Part shown: in pieces, positions 36,573 through 45,981 of the stretch | How the letters are laid out: each line of letters starts with the position of its first letter | Position numbering within the stretch: the first letter of the stretch is position 1 | Assembly (NCBI RefSeq): GCF_004365175.1 | Contig: NZ_SOCE01000002.1 | Location: 1,550,001-1,614,000, forward strand | Length of the DNA stretch: 64,000 nucleotides | Direction: 5' to 3' | From: Kribbella voronezhensis | GTDB taxonomy: Bacteria > Actinomycetota > Actinomycetes > Propionibacteriales > Kribbellaceae | Translations under genes and position numbers: made by a program | Notes under the pieces: generated by a model | Seen by the model: the letters and a program-made list of their open reading frames with translations, nothing else | Told to the model about the DNA's origin: nothing | The model's database searches: none

Positions 36573-37658
36573 CTACTGGCGAGGCTTCACGTCCCGCCGG
36601 TACTCCTTCGTCTGCCGGGCCCAGGCCTTCCGAGCCTCCGCCTGCAACCGGCTGTCCGTACGGCGAGCCATGTACGCCGCCTCTCGCTGCAGCTTCGTCC
36701 AGCTCTCGTACCGCCGCACAGGCAGCGTCCCGTCGTCCAGAGCCTCCTGTACTGCGCAGCCGGGCTCCGTGACGTGCGCGCAGTCCTTGAACCGGCACTG
36801 CTCCGCTAGGGCCGTCACATCCGGGAATGCAGCCGCCAGTCCTTCACCGGACTCCTGCAGGCCAACACCTCGTAGCCCGGGAGTATCGATGACGACACCG
36901 CCACCCGGCAGCACGATCAGCTCACGCCGTACCGACGTGTGCCGGCCCTTGCCGTCCTCGCGGATCGCCTGCACATCCAGTAGCTCCACACCGGCCAGTG
37001 CATTCACCAGTGACGACTTGCCCGCGCCACTGACGCCCAGCAACGCCAGCGTGGCGTTGTTCTCGAGCAGCGCGCGCACTGCCTCCAACCCTTCGCCAGT
37101 AGTCGCACTGCACACCAGTACGTCGGCACCAGGCGCTGCGGTCGCAACGTCTTCTGCCACTGAGTCGGCGTCCATGACCAGGTCTGCCTTGGTCAGTACG
37201 ACGACCGGCCGCGCGCCACTTTCCCAGGCGAGCGCGAGGAACCGTTCGATCCGGCCGATGTTCGGTTCGGGGTGAAGCCCGACCACGATGGCGATCACGT
37301 CGACGTTGGCGGCCAGCACCTGGCCCTTCGACGTACCGCCGACTTCGGCACGCACTATCGCGGTGTGCCGGGGCGCTACGGCCTCGACGGTGATGCGGTC
37401 GTCCGGCCAGCGCCGGAGTGCTACCCAGTCACCGGTACACGGTGTCGCCTGCGAATCGGCGGCGATCGCGGCGAGCACACCGCCGGACCAACTGGCACGA
37501 ACCGGTCCGTCCTCGGTGAGAACGCTGGACAGGCCTTTGTCGACCCGGGCCACGCGCCCAGGAGCGAACTCCGACGAGCCTGGTACCGCGGTGAGGTAGT
37601 CGGCCGTCGGCGTATCGAGACCGAGCGACCGGAGTACTGCGGAGATTTCTGCTGACAT
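36573..37658 (-). CDS. rsgA: Ribosome small-subunit biogenesis GTPase RsgA
   Basis: A 361-residue circularly permuted GTPase that checks late 30S maturation. Order of motifs proves the permutation: G4 TKADL (156-160), then G1 GVSGAGKSS (208-216), then G3 DTPG (258-261). An OB-fold precedes, and the zinc cluster C288-x4-C293-x-H295-x5-C301 follows. The C-terminal helix is basic. A possible 19-codon leader lies 36 bases upstream; an SDR gene follows after nine bases. Confidence 0.95.
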   Translation of the reverse strand: MSAEISAVLRSLGLDTPTADYLTAVPGSSEFAPGRVARVDKGLSSVLTEDGPVRASWSGGVLAAIAADSQATPCTGDWVALRRWPDDRITVEAVAPRHTAIVRAEVGGTSKGQVLAANVDVIAIVVGLHPEPNIGRIERFLALAWESGARPVVVLTKADLVMDADSVAEDVATAAPGADVLVCSATTGEGLEAVRALLENNATLALLGVSGAGKSSLVNALAGVELLDVQAIREDGKGRHTSVRRELIVLPGGGVVIDTPGLRGVGLQESGEGLAAAFPDVTALAEQCRFKDCAHVTEPGCAVQEALDDGTLPVRRYESWTKLQREAAYMARRTDSRLQAEARKAWARQTKEYRRDVKPRQ

Positions 37659-37694
37659 CGTGCGACGAACCTTTCGAGCGGTCCGGCCCCGAGA

Positions 37695-37754
37695 TCAGCT
37701 CAGCGGACGGACGGTGCGGGAGTGGACGGCCCGGTGGGCCTGATCGAAGCTCAT
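37695..37754 (-). CDS. Candidate 19-residue small ORF upstream of rsgA
   Basis: MSFDQAHRAVHSRTVRPLS, with GGGAGG nine bases upstream of the ATG and a stop 36 bases before the rsgA start. The ribosome site is better than chance and the peptide is basic and His/Arg-rich. It could be a leader peptide or a real microprotein. I do not recognise a family. No function can be given. Confidence 0.5.
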   Translation of the reverse strand: MSFDQAHRAVHSRTVRPLS

Positions 37755-37809
37755 GCGGGGTCGCCTCCCTTCTCTGTCTGCCGCCGGATGACGGACTGTC
37801 GCGATGCCC

Positions 37810-39279
37810 TCAGCGTATGTCGTCGCCCTCAGCCTGCGCACCGGATTTTCCGACCCGCTCAGGCTCCCGCTCCGCACCCTCCGGTACTACGGGCGCCGGC
37901 TTCCCCGGACTCGCCATAGCCGCCGCCTTCCGCCCCGCCGGCGCCTCCTCCACCACACCGTTCTCGTCACCAGCGCGCGATCGCTCTGCGTCGGCCGCAG
38001 TGTTCGGGTCGACGGCCCGCGATCGCTTGGCGTTCGCCTCGGTCGGTGTCTCGTCGTGCGATTGCTTCGCGTTCGCCTCGGTCGGTGTCTCGTCGTGCGA
38101 TTGCTTCGCGTTCGCCTCGGTCGGTGTCTCGTCGTGCGATTGCTTCGCGTTCGCCTCGGCTGGCGTCTCGTCGTGGGGAGAGGAGGGTGCCTTGGCGATG
38201 TCCGGCAGCTTCCTCGCCGACGCAGCCTGCTCCTCTACCTCTTCCGCCCCGCCCAGCGCCTCGACCGCACGCGCCATCTCGATCTCCGGCCGCTGCTCCC
38301 CCGGCACGACGACATCCACGTGATGGGGATCCGGCTCGGCCTTCATCACCGGCTCCTGGACTTCCTCCGGCTCTTCCAGTTCCTTGCGCGACTTGTGCGG
38401 CCACAGCCGATCCACCACCGCGTTCAGCGCGGCTCCGATCAACACCGCGATCGCTGTCATGTACAGCCACATCAACACCGCGATCGGCGCCGCCAGCGGC
38501 CCATAGATCGACGTCCCGCCGACAGTGCTCTGCAGGATCCAGCGCAGGACGAAGCTGCCGACGATCCAGATCGACAACGTCAGGAACGATCCCGGCAGAT
38601 CCGACATCCACGGCGTCCGCACCGGCACCGACAAATGGAACAGCGTGTTCAGGAAGCCCGCCGACAGGATCGTGACGACCGGCCAGTACAGCTGGTTCAG
38701 GAAGTCGACCTTCTGCGGCAGCAGCGCGTCGACCGCGTCCGGTCCGGCCAGCACCAGCGGCAGCACGATCACGCCGATCACGAGCGCCCCGCAGTACAGG
38801 CTGAAGGACAGTGCGCGGGTGCGGATGATGCCGCGCTTTCCGCCCATCCCGTACATGATCGTGATCGTGTCGACGAAGACGTTCAGCGCCCGGCTGCCCG
38901 ACCACAGCGACAGCACGAACCCGATCGAGATCACGTCCGGCCGGCCGCCGTCGAGCACCTTGTCGATCGTCGGCACGATGACGGAGTTGATCGAGTCCGC
39001 GGTCAGCGCCCGGCTGGCCAGTTCGGCGATCTGGACCTTGATGCTGTCGATCGTCTCGACCTCGAAGTACTTACCGGCGATGAAGCCGATACTTCCGGCC
39101 AGTCCGAAGATCAGCGGCGGCAGCGAGAGGATGGCGAAGAAGGCGGCCTCCGCCGCGAGACCCGTGACCCGGTAGCGCAAACAGGTGCCGACGGTCTGGG
39201 TGATCAGCTTCCAGGTCGTCGCGGGAATTCGTCGGGCCCATGCCAATGAGACGGAGGTCTCGGACCCAGAGCGTGCCAT
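37810..39279 (-). CDS. YihY/BrkB-family membrane protein with a repeat-bearing C-terminal tail
   Basis: A 489-residue protein. Residues 1 to about 290 form the YihY/BrkB six-helix domain (AAFFAILSLPPLIFGLAGSI, SLWSGSRALNVFVDTITIMY, GPLAAPIAVLMWLYMTAIAV). These proteins are of uncertain role, perhaps envelope transport. The remaining about 200 residues are acidic, disordered and carry four copies of a 13-residue unit (SHDETPTEANAKQ). ATG 39279 is only 18 bases from the start of the divergent aidB-like gene and has no clear ribosome site. Upstream extension of the frame is antisense to that gene and rejected. Confidence 0.88.
   Translation of the reverse strand: MARSGSETSVSLAWARRIPATTWKLITQTVGTCLRYRVTGLAAEAAFFAILSLPPLIFGLAGSIGFIAGKYFEVETIDSIKVQIAELASRALTADSINSVIVPTIDKVLDGGRPDVISIGFVLSLWSGSRALNVFVDTITIMYGMGGKRGIIRTRALSFSLYCGALVIGVIVLPLVLAGPDAVDALLPQKVDFLNQLYWPVVTILSAGFLNTLFHLSVPVRTPWMSDLPGSFLTLSIWIVGSFVLRWILQSTVGGTSIYGPLAAPIAVLMWLYMTAIAVLIGAALNAVVDRLWPHKSRKELEEPEEVQEPVMKAEPDPHHVDVVVPGEQRPEIEMARAVEALGGAEEVEEQAASARKLPDIAKAPSSPHDETPAEANAKQSHDETPTEANAKQSHDETPTEANAKQSHDETPTEANAKRSRAVDPNTAADAERSRAGDENGVVEEAPAGRKAAAMASPGKPAPVVPEGAEREPERVGKSGAQAEGDDIR
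38020..38175 (-). repeat. Four tandem 39-bp coding repeats in the BrkB-like gene
   Basis: Units at 38020-38058, 38059-38097, 38098-38136 and 38137-38175; the two middle units are identical. Each codes for 13 residues of the SHDETPTEANAKQ kind, so copy number can change without breaking the frame. Confidence 0.92.
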
Positions 39280-39297
39280 ACCGCTTACCGTACTGAC

Positions 39298-40923
39298 ATG
39301 GCGGACCCAAACGCTGTAACGAATCAGGCTCCCCCACTCCAGGGGGTGAACTTCTTCACGTCCGACACCGGTCTCGGTGACGCTCTGCGTCCGTACGCCG
39401 ACCTTTCCGCTGATCCCGGGCTGACCGAGATCGGCGAGCTCGCGGGAACGCAGGAAGCGCTCTCTCATGCTCTCCCGGCGAATCAGAACTCCCCGGCCCT
39501 GCGCACCCACGACCGGTACGGGAACCGCATCGACGAGGTCGAGTTCCATCCGTCCTGGCACTGGCTGATGGAGAAGGCCGTCGGCTTCGGACTCCAGGCC
39601 GCGCCCTGGACCAGCGAACGCCCGGCACCACATCTCACCCGCGCAGCCGGCTTCTACGTCTGGTCCCAGGTCGAGCCCGGCCACGGCTGTCCGATCTCGA
39701 TGACCTACGCCGCAGTACCGGCTCTCAAGGCCGACGCCGACCTCGCCGCCGAATGGGTGCCCGGACTGTCCAGTACTGCGTACGACCCGCGGCGGCTGAG
39801 GTCCGCCGACAAGGCGGGCGTGCTGGCCGGGATGGGGATGACCGAGAAGCAGGGCGGCTCCGACGTCCGCGCCAACCTCACTACCGCCACGCCTTCGGGA
39901 AGCGGGACCGAGTACCTGTTGAACGGGCACAAGTGGTTCTGCTCGGCACCGCAGGTGGACGTGTTCCTCGTCCTCGCCCAGGCGCCGGAAGGCCTGACCT
40001 GCTTCGTCGTACCGCGCGTCCTTGCCGACGGCAACCGGAACACGTTTGCCTTGCAGCGCCTGAAGGACAAGCTCGGCAACCGGTCGAACGCGTCCAGCGA
40101 GGTCGAGTTCCACAACACGATCGGCTACCGCCTCGGCGACGAGGGCGCCGGCGTCCGGACGATCATCGAGATGGTCGCCGCCACCCGCCTCGACTGCGTC
40201 CTCGGGTCGGCGGCGTTGATGCGGCGCGCGCTCGTCGAGGCGACCTGGCACACGTCGTACCGGAGTGCGTTCGGCGGGTTGCTGCGGGACAAGCCCGCGA
40301 TGCAGAACGTGCTGGCGGATCTGGCGCTCGAGAGCGAAGCAGCAACCGCTCTCTCGATGCGTCTCGCGGCTGCGGTGGACGCCTCGATCGCGGGTGACGA
40401 ACAGGCCGCGGCGTTCCGGCGGATCGCGCTCCCGTTGGCGAAGTTCTGGGTCTGCAAGCGGACGTCGTTCACCGTCGCGGAAGCCCTGGAATGCCTCGGC
40501 GGCAACGGTTATGTCGAGGAGTCCGGTCTGCCGCTGCTGTTCCGCGAGTCCCCGCTGAACTCGATCTGGGAGGGCTCCGGCACAGTCAACGCCCTCGACG
40601 TACTCCGCGCGCTCCGGCGCCCCGAATCCCTCGAGGCCTGGCTCACCGAGGTCGGTCTCGCCCGCGGTGCCGACCACCGCCTCGACGCGGCCGTGACCGA
40701 CGTACTGGAAGCGCTCTCTGATCTGGAGAACGCCGAAGCAGGCGCGCGCCGCCTGGCCGCCCGGATGGCGGTCTGCCTGCAGGCATCGCTCCTGGTCCGT
40801 CACTCGACACCTGACGTCGCAGATGCCTTCGTGGCGTCCCGCCTGGCCGGCGATTGGGCCGGCGTCTTGGGCACCCTCCCCCGCACCACGCCGTTCGGTC
40901 CGATCCTCGACCGCATCCTCTGA
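39298..40923 (+). CDS. AidB-like acyl-CoA dehydrogenase family protein
   Basis: A 541-residue flavoprotein that follows E. coli AidB along its length: [18 protein letters not shown] at the start, [23 protein letters not shown] (FAD-contact), and [20 protein letters not shown] near the C-terminus. AidB is linked to protection from alkylating agents and binds DNA; isovaleryl-CoA dehydrogenase activity is weak. ATG 39298 is supported by alignment with the AidB N-terminus. Only 18 bases separate it from the divergent BrkB-like start, so its promoter must lie in that gene or the mRNA is leaderless. Confidence 0.9.
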   Translation: MADPNAVTNQAPPLQGVNFFTSDTGLGDALRPYADLSADPGLTEIGELAGTQEALSHALPANQNSPALRTHDRYGNRIDEVEFHPSWHWLMEKAVGFGLQAAPWTSERPAPHLTRAAGFYVWSQVEPGHGCPISMTYAAVPALKADADLAAEWVPGLSSTAYDPRRLRSADKAGVLAGMGMTEKQGGSDVRANLTTATPSGSGTEYLLNGHKWFCSAPQVDVFLVLAQAPEGLTCFVVPRVLADGNRNTFALQRLKDKLGNRSNASSEVEFHNTIGYRLGDEGAGVRTIIEMVAATRLDCVLGSAALMRRALVEATWHTSYRSAFGGLLRDKPAMQNVLADLALESEAATALSMRLAAAVDASIAGDEQAAAFRRIALPLAKFWVCKRTSFTVAEALECLGGNGYVEESGLPLLFRESPLNSIWEGSGTVNALDVLRALRRPESLEAWLTEVGLARGADHRLDAAVTDVLEALSDLENAEAGARRLAARMAVCLQASLLVRHSTPDVADAFVASRLAGDWAGVLGTLPRTTPFGPILDRIL

Positions 40924-40939
40924 CAACGCCATCACACGC

Positions 40940-40945
40940 TAGGGT
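40940..40945 (+). promoter_or_regulatory. -10 box of the glyA transcript
   Basis: TAGGGT, about seven bases before the predicted 5' end of the riboswitch, so transcription would begin right at the aptamer. Confidence 0.55.
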
Positions 40946-40951
40946 TACCGA

Positions 40952-41030
40952 CGTCGCGACTGGCGCTGAGGTGGGATCGACCACCGGGGAGCGAAAAGAC
41001 GCCGGCACCGTGCGCCTGGGTGCCGCGACC
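40952..41030 (+). promoter_or_regulatory. ZTP (pfl) riboswitch upstream of glyA
   Basis: Contains the pfl aptamer pieces in order: GTCGCGACTGGCG, GAGGTGGG-ATCGA-CCACCGGGGAGC (a stem-loop GGTGGG... CCACC), then CCGTGCGCCTGGGTGCC, which matches the conserved 3' CCGCCTGGGCA-type loop. Pfl riboswitches bind ZTP/ZMP, signs of 10-formyl-tetrahydrofolate shortage, and turn on one-carbon genes such as glyA. Terminal bases GTCGCG (40953-40958) and CGCGAC (41024-41029) can also pair, perhaps as part of the expression platform before the AGGAG site. The call is from memory of the consensus; a covariance search would settle it. Confidence 0.82.
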
Positions 41031-41057
41031 GAGTGCAACCTCAGGAGAGAGACGAAG

Positions 41058-42506
41058 ATGACTCAACCCTTCGACGCCGCTGCCGCGTCGGCCGCGTACA
41101 ACAACGCACTTGCGGTGATCGGCGCGGTGGAACCCACCATCGCCGGCGCGATCAAGGCCGAACTGGCCGACCAGCGGTCCTCGCTGAAGCTGATCGCGAG
41201 TGAGAACTACGCCTCCCCGGCGACGCTGCTGACGATGGGCAACTGGCTGTCCGACAAGTACGCCGAGGGCACCATCGGGCACCGGTTCTACGCCGGCTGC
41301 CAGAACGTCGACACCGTCGAGCAGGCCGCCGCGGATCACGCGAAAGCGCTCTTCGACGCGCCGCACGCCTACGTCCAGCCGCACTCCGGCATCGACGCGA
41401 ACCTGGTCGCCTTCTGGGCGATCCTGGCCAACCGGATCGAGTCCCCGGCGCTGGCCGAGGCGGGCGCCAAGCACGTCAACGACCTGTCCGACGAGGACTG
41501 GGCCAAGCTGCGCAAGGCGCTCGGCGACCAGAAGATGCTCGGCATGTCGCTGGACGCCGGCGGCCACCTGACGCACGGCTTCCGGCCGAACATCTCCGGC
41601 AAGATGTTCCACCAGAGCTCGTACGGCACCGACCCGGAGACGGGCCTGCTCGACTACGACAAGGTCGCCGCGACCGCTCGCGAGTTCAAGCCGCTGATCC
41701 TGATCGCCGGCTACTCGGCGTACCCGCGCAAGGTCGACTTCGCCAAGATGCGCGAGATCGCGGACGAGGTCGGCGCCACCTTGATGGTCGACATGGCGCA
41801 CTTCGCCGGACTCGTCGCCGGCAAGGTCTTCACCGGCGACTTCGACCCGGTCCCGCACGCGCACGTCACCACGACCACCACGCACAAGTCGCTGCGCGGT
41901 CCCCGTGGCGGCATGGTGCTCTGCCAGCCGGAGTACGCCGACGCGGTCGACCGTGGCTGCCCGATGGTGCTCGGCGGCCCGCTCAGCCAGACGATGGCCG
42001 CGAAGGCCGTCGCGCTCGCCGAGGCGCGCCAGCCCGAGTTCAAGACCTACGCGCAGAACGTCGCGGACAACGCGGTCGGCCTGGCCGAGGGCCTGATGAA
42101 GCGTGGCGTCAAGCTCGTCACGGACGGCACCGAGAACCACCTGGTGCTGCTCGACGTCTCGTCGTACGGGATCACCGGCCGGCAGGCCGAATCGGCGCTG
42201 CTCGACGCCGGCATCGTGACCAACCGCAACGCGGTCCCCCGCGATCCGAACGGCGCTTGGTACACCTCCGGCGTCCGGATCGGCACGCCGGCGCTCACCA
42301 CCCGCGGGTTCGGCCTGGACGAGTTCGACCGCGTCGCGGAGCTGATGGTCGACGTGCTGTCCAGCGTCACTCCGACCACGACCTCGGCCGGGGCGCCCTC
42401 GAAGGCGAAGTACGTGCTCGCCGACGGCGTCGCCGACAAGGTCCGAGCTGCATCGGCGGAACTGCTCGACAAGCACCCGCTCTACCCAGGTCTCGAACTC
42501 AGCTGA
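41058..42506 (+). CDS. glyA: Serine hydroxymethyltransferase
   Basis: A 482-residue PLP enzyme that converts serine and tetrahydrofolate to glycine and methylene-tetrahydrofolate. Motifs: [41 protein letters not shown] and the PLP-lysine segment [15 protein letters not shown]. It is longer than the usual about 420 residues, with extra loops ([20 protein letters not shown]) and a C-terminal extension, as in the long actinobacterial form. ATG 41058 follows AGGAGAGAG. A ZTP riboswitch sits in the leader and a strong terminator follows. Confidence 0.95.
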   Translation: MTQPFDAAAASAAYNNALAVIGAVEPTIAGAIKAELADQRSSLKLIASENYASPATLLTMGNWLSDKYAEGTIGHRFYAGCQNVDTVEQAAADHAKALFDAPHAYVQPHSGIDANLVAFWAILANRIESPALAEAGAKHVNDLSDEDWAKLRKALGDQKMLGMSLDAGGHLTHGFRPNISGKMFHQSSYGTDPETGLLDYDKVAATAREFKPLILIAGYSAYPRKVDFAKMREIADEVGATLMVDMAHFAGLVAGKVFTGDFDPVPHAHVTTTTTHKSLRGPRGGMVLCQPEYADAVDRGCPMVLGGPLSQTMAAKAVALAEARQPEFKTYAQNVADNAVGLAEGLMKRGVKLVTDGTENHLVLLDVSSYGITGRQAESALLDAGIVTNRNAVPRDPNGAWYTSGVRIGTPALTTRGFGLDEFDRVAELMVDVLSSVTPTTTSAGAPSKAKYVLADGVADKVRAASAELLDKHPLYPGLELS

Positions 42507-42510
42507 CCTG

Positions 42511-42560
42511 ACAGCGGCGCCCGTACCGGTTGAAGCCGGTGCGGGCGCCGCTGTTTCTCA
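42511..42560. terminator. Bidirectional terminator between glyA and the MFS gene
   Basis: A 19-bp stem with one G-U pair (42511-42529 with 42536-42554) and a 6-base loop, followed by TTCT on the plus strand. It lies between converging genes and touches the MFS stop. Confidence 0.85.
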
Positions 42561-44111
42561 TCCGGAGATGCCCATCAGAGCATCGTCGGAAGCCTTCGCC
42601 GCCCGCTTCGGCATCAGCACGGCAGCCAGTACCGCGCCCGCGACCCCGATGCCGGCCGATACCCACATCGTCGTGTTCAAGCTGGTCATGAACGCATCCC
42701 GCACCGACGCGAGCAACTCCGCCGAGCCGGTCTTCGCCGCGACCGCGAGACCAGGACCGACGCCCTTCTCGACCGCCTCCGCGGCCTGCGCCGGCAACCC
42801 GCCTGTGCTGACGTGCGACCGGTAGACGGAGTTCAGAACCGTCCCGAGTACGGCGACACCGACCGTGCCGCCGACCTGCCGAAACGCCTGCAGCAGCGCG
42901 GATCCGGTGCCGGCCCGATCCGGGTCCAGTATTCCCAGACCCGCATTCATTGCCTGGGGCATCGAACAACCGAGGCCCAGCCCGACCACCACGATCCAGA
43001 GCGCGGTATAGCCGTAGCCGGTGTCCAGCCCGGTGAACGCTCCCAGCACGAAGCCGACAGCCATCACCAGGAATCCGGCCATCACCAGCACCCGCGTGCC
43101 GGCCTTGGTCTCGAGCGGCTGCGCGATCTTGGCCCCGACCGCCATCCCGCCGATGAACGGCAGCAACTTCAGCCCGGTGTGCAGCGCGTCGGAGCCGTCG
43201 ATGCCCTGGAAGTACTGCGGAATCGTGAACAGCAGGCCGAAGATCGCGAACACGGACACCATCAGCAGCACCGCGCTGCCCGTGAACACCTTGTCTCTGA
43301 ACAGCCCGAGGTCGATCAGCGATCCTGACGGGCGACGCTGCCACGCGATGAACACACCCAGGAGCACAACCGCGGCAGCCAAGAGCACCAGGGTGGTGCC
43401 GTCGGTCCAGGACTTCTCGCCGGCCTTCGTCACGCCGTACACGAGAGCCGCCAGACCGGCGCTGGAGAGCGCGATCCCGGGCCAGTCGATCGCCGGCCGG
43501 TCGGCGCTGCGGGACTCGGGGATGAGCAGCCGGACCGCCAGGGCCGCGAGCACCGCGATCGGGACGTTCATCAGGAAGATCCAGTGCCAGCCGGCGTGGT
43601 CGAGCAGCAGGCCACCGACGATCGGCCCGAGTGGCATGCCGATGCTGTTGGCGACGACGAAGAATCCGAGCGCCTTCTTCCGTTCCTCCTTGGTCCGGAA
43701 CAGCACGGTGATCAGAGAGAGCGCGACCGGGACGATCATCGCCGCTCCGATCCCGAGGGCGGCCCGGGACGCGATGAGTGCCGTGGCGGATCCCGCCAAC
43801 CCACAGGCCAGCGAGGCGGCGCCGAACAGCGTCAGCGCGATCACCATGATCTTGCGTCGCCCGTAGCGGTCGCCGAGCAGGCCCGCCGGGAGCAGCAGCG
43901 CGGCCAGGACCAGGTTGTAGGAGTTCGCCATCCACTGCAGCTGGCTCGTGGAGGCGTCGAGATCGCCGGCCAGCGTGGGTAGGGCGACGTTCAGCACGGT
44001 GGTGTCGAGCCCGAGCACGAGGGTCGCCAGGCAGAGCGCGATCAGTACGCCGAACCGGCGGCCGCCGGTGAGCGTCGTCGCGCCGACGTCGGTTGCGGAG
44101 GAAATGGTCAT
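42558..44111 (-). CDS. MFS multidrug exporter, DHA2 (EmrB/QacA) family
   Basis: A 517-residue 14-helix drug:proton antiporter. Motifs: LDTTVLNVALPTL in helix 1 (motif D1), LGDRYGRRK between helices 2 and 3 (motif A), SIGMPLGPIVGGLL (motif C, typical of antiporters) and the WHWIFLMNVP segment. It is divergent from a MarR/GbsR-family regulator with a 62-base AT-rich intergenic region holding an inverted repeat, so substrate-induced derepression is likely. Confidence 0.92.
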   Translation of the reverse strand: MTISSATDVGATTLTGGRRFGVLIALCLATLVLGLDTTVLNVALPTLAGDLDASTSQLQWMANSYNLVLAALLLPAGLLGDRYGRRKIMVIALTLFGAASLACGLAGSATALIASRAALGIGAAMIVPVALSLITVLFRTKEERKKALGFFVVANSIGMPLGPIVGGLLLDHAGWHWIFLMNVPIAVLAALAVRLLIPESRSADRPAIDWPGIALSSAGLAALVYGVTKAGEKSWTDGTTLVLLAAAVVLLGVFIAWQRRPSGSLIDLGLFRDKVFTGSAVLLMVSVFAIFGLLFTIPQYFQGIDGSDALHTGLKLLPFIGGMAVGAKIAQPLETKAGTRVLVMAGFLVMAVGFVLGAFTGLDTGYGYTALWIVVVGLGLGCSMPQAMNAGLGILDPDRAGTGSALLQAFRQVGGTVGVAVLGTVLNSVYRSHVSTGGLPAQAAEAVEKGVGPGLAVAAKTGSAELLASVRDAFMTSLNTTMWVSAGIGVAGAVLAAVLMPKRAAKASDDALMGISG

Positions 44112-44121
44112 GAATCGAAAT

Positions 44122-44139
44122 TATCAGAACTCTGTGATA
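44122..44139. promoter_or_regulatory. Candidate operator for the MarR-type regulator
   Basis: Inverted repeat TATCA-N8-TGATA in the AT-rich gap between the MFS gene and its regulator. Confidence 0.5.
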
Positions 44140-44173
44140 GTTGCGATAGATATGACTCCGGTAGTGTTCTCGC

Positions 44174-44650
44174 ATGCCTCAGGAACCGTCGCCGGAAGCG
44201 GTCAGCCAGTTCGTCGAACGCTTCGCGAGCGTGATGGCCAACAGCGGCGTCCCGTTCATGTCCGCCCGCGTGATGGGGCGGATGCTGGTCAGCCCGACCG
44301 GAACGATGACGGCCGCCGAGCTCGCCGAGTCACTCCAGATCAGCCAGCCCGCGGTCTCCGGCGCGGTCCGGCAACTCATCCAGGTCGCCTTCATCTCCCG
44401 CGAGCGGATCCCCGGATCCCGCAAGGACCATTACCGCATCCGCGACGACGTCTTCGCCGCCATGCTGGAGCGCCGGAACAACGCCCTCGGCGACTGGGAG
44501 GCCAGCACCCGCTCGGGCGCCGACCTGTTCGGCGCCGACACCGACGTGGGCCGCCGCCTCGGCGAAGCCGCCGACTTCTTCAACTTCATCCGCGACGACC
44601 TGGACCGGATGATCAAGAACTGGCGATCCGAACACCCGCCGACGCCGTAG
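44174..44650 (+). CDS. MarR/GbsR-family transcriptional regulator
   Basis: A 158-residue winged-helix protein: FMSARVMGRMLVSPTGTMTA, AELAESLQISQPAVSGAVRQ and LIQVAFISRERIPGSRKDHY, then a long C-terminal helix pair. The GbsR-like pattern (MGRML at the first helix, SGSRK-type wing) sets it apart from classical MarR. It is divergent from the DHA2 pump, its probable target, and ends five bases before the convergent MFS gene. Confidence 0.9.
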   Translation: MPQEPSPEAVSQFVERFASVMANSGVPFMSARVMGRMLVSPTGTMTAAELAESLQISQPAVSGAVRQLIQVAFISRERIPGSRKDHYRIRDDVFAAMLERRNNALGDWEASTRSGADLFGADTDVGRRLGEAADFFNFIRDDLDRMIKNWRSEHPPTP

Positions 44651-44655
44651 CCGTG

Positions 44656-45981
44656 TCAATCGACGATGTTCATCCGAGCCGCTGACCACAGCATCAGTGC
44701 GGCGAACGCAGCGCCGATCGCCACGCAGGCAACGCCGACGGAGGTGGCCGAGATCAGGAAGCCGAAGGCGGTCATTGCCACCGGCATCAAAGCTTCGTCC
44801 GACAGGCTCGTGATACTGCTCGTCCGGCCCAGGTACGCCGGATCGATCGTCTGCTGGAAGGCGGCCGACAACTGTGCCGACGCGAGGCCGGCCGTGAACC
44901 CGATGGCCGCCATCGCCGCGAACACCCCACCGCGCGGCACCACGCCGATCGCCGCACAACCAGCCGCCTGCAGAATCAACACCAGCAGCCCGGTCCGCGC
45001 CAGATTCCGCGGCTTCCAGCGCATCGCCAGCAGAGCTCCGACAGCGGCGGCGATCCCCGAGCAGGCTTGGAACAACCCGAGCGATCCCGCTCCCCAACCG
45101 GCACCGTGAGTCCGCTGCACGAGCCCGACCGCGAGCACCGGCCCGACACACAGGTTCAGCCCGAAGAAGGCGATCACCAAGGTCCGCGCCGACACCGACC
45201 GGCGCAGATACCCGAACCCCTCCCGGAGGTCGACGAGCACCGAGGCCCCCGACGACGCAGGCTGCGGCAACCGCGGCTTCACCACAACGGCCAGCGCGAC
45301 CGCGATCACCGCGAACGACACCGCGTCCACGACCATCACCGACGCCAGGCCGCCGTGAGCGACGACCACACCACCCAGCGGAGCACCGACGAACACGGCC
45401 AGCCGGTTCGCCAACTGGTTGCCCGCGGCAAGTTTCACCAGGTCGTCACGATGCACCATCCGGCGCGGCAAAGTCCCGGCCGCCGGCCCGTAGATCGCGT
45501 CCACCGCCCCGAACACGACCGCTACGACGAGCAGCAGCGGCAGCGAGACACCCCAGATCCCGATGAACACCGCCGCGAGGGACAGGACGACGATGCGGCC
45601 GAGGTTGGCCACGATCATCGTTCGGCGCGCGTCGATCCGGTCGGCCAGCGCACCGCCGTACAGGAGGGTGAGGGCTTTCGGCAGGGCGCCGATTCCCATC
45701 ACGAGGCCGGCGCCCGCGGGTGTCGTCACCTGGGCGGCGCTCCACGCGAGACCGATGTACCACGCGACGTCGCCGATCTGCGAGACGGCCGCGGAGAAGA
45801 TCCATCCCTGTACCCGCCGATCGCGGGACAGCGGCGGAAAGACCACCGCCCCCGCTTCCTGCTCCGGAGCGGTCACAACTCCACCACGATCACTGCCCAC
45901 CGTCCGCATCTCGCCTCCCGACGCCATCGCCTCGTCACCGCCTGACCCAACGCCACCAGCGCTCCCGCCTTCCCCGCTCAT
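44656..45981 (-). CDS. MFS transporter (DUF894/EntS-like)
   Basis: A 441-residue 12-helix transporter of the group related to macrolide and enterobactin exporters: FSAAVSQIGDVAWYIGLAWS in helix 1, ALPKALTLLYGGALADRIDA, RRTMIVANLGRIVVLSLAAV. A 40-residue Gly/Ser-rich cytosolic head precedes helix 1. ATG 45981 overlaps the stop of the upstream ArsR gene (ATGA); the longer frame upstream is antisense or out-of-frame sequence of that gene. The ArsR protein presumably represses both genes from the 36-bp palindrome. Confidence 0.9.
   Translation of the reverse strand: MSGEGGSAGGVGSGGDEAMASGGEMRTVGSDRGGVVTAPEQEAGAVVFPPLSRDRRVQGWIFSAAVSQIGDVAWYIGLAWSAAQVTTPAGAGLVMGIGALPKALTLLYGGALADRIDARRTMIVANLGRIVVLSLAAVFIGIWGVSLPLLLVVAVVFGAVDAIYGPAAGTLPRRMVHRDDLVKLAAGNQLANRLAVFVGAPLGGVVVAHGGLASVMVVDAVSFAVIAVALAVVVKPRLPQPASSGASVLVDLREGFGYLRRSVSARTLVIAFFGLNLCVGPVLAVGLVQRTHGAGWGAGSLGLFQACSGIAAAVGALLAMRWKPRNLARTGLLVLILQAAGCAAIGVVPRGGVFAAMAAIGFTAGLASAQLSAAFQQTIDPAYLGRTSSITSLSDEALMPVAMTAFGFLISATSVGVACVAIGAAFAALMLWSAARMNIVD

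Noticed and set aside
38020-38175. CRISPR-like repeats
   Set aside because: 39-bp units are in frame inside a coding sequence with no spacers.
39280-40935. Upstream extension of the BrkB-like frame on the minus strand
   Set aside because: Lies antisense to the AidB-like gene; the conserved BrkB start begins at 39279.
40932-42476. 514-codon minus-strand frame opposite glyA
   Set aside because: Shadow of a GC-rich housekeeping gene; Val/Asp/Arg/Gly-rich without motifs.
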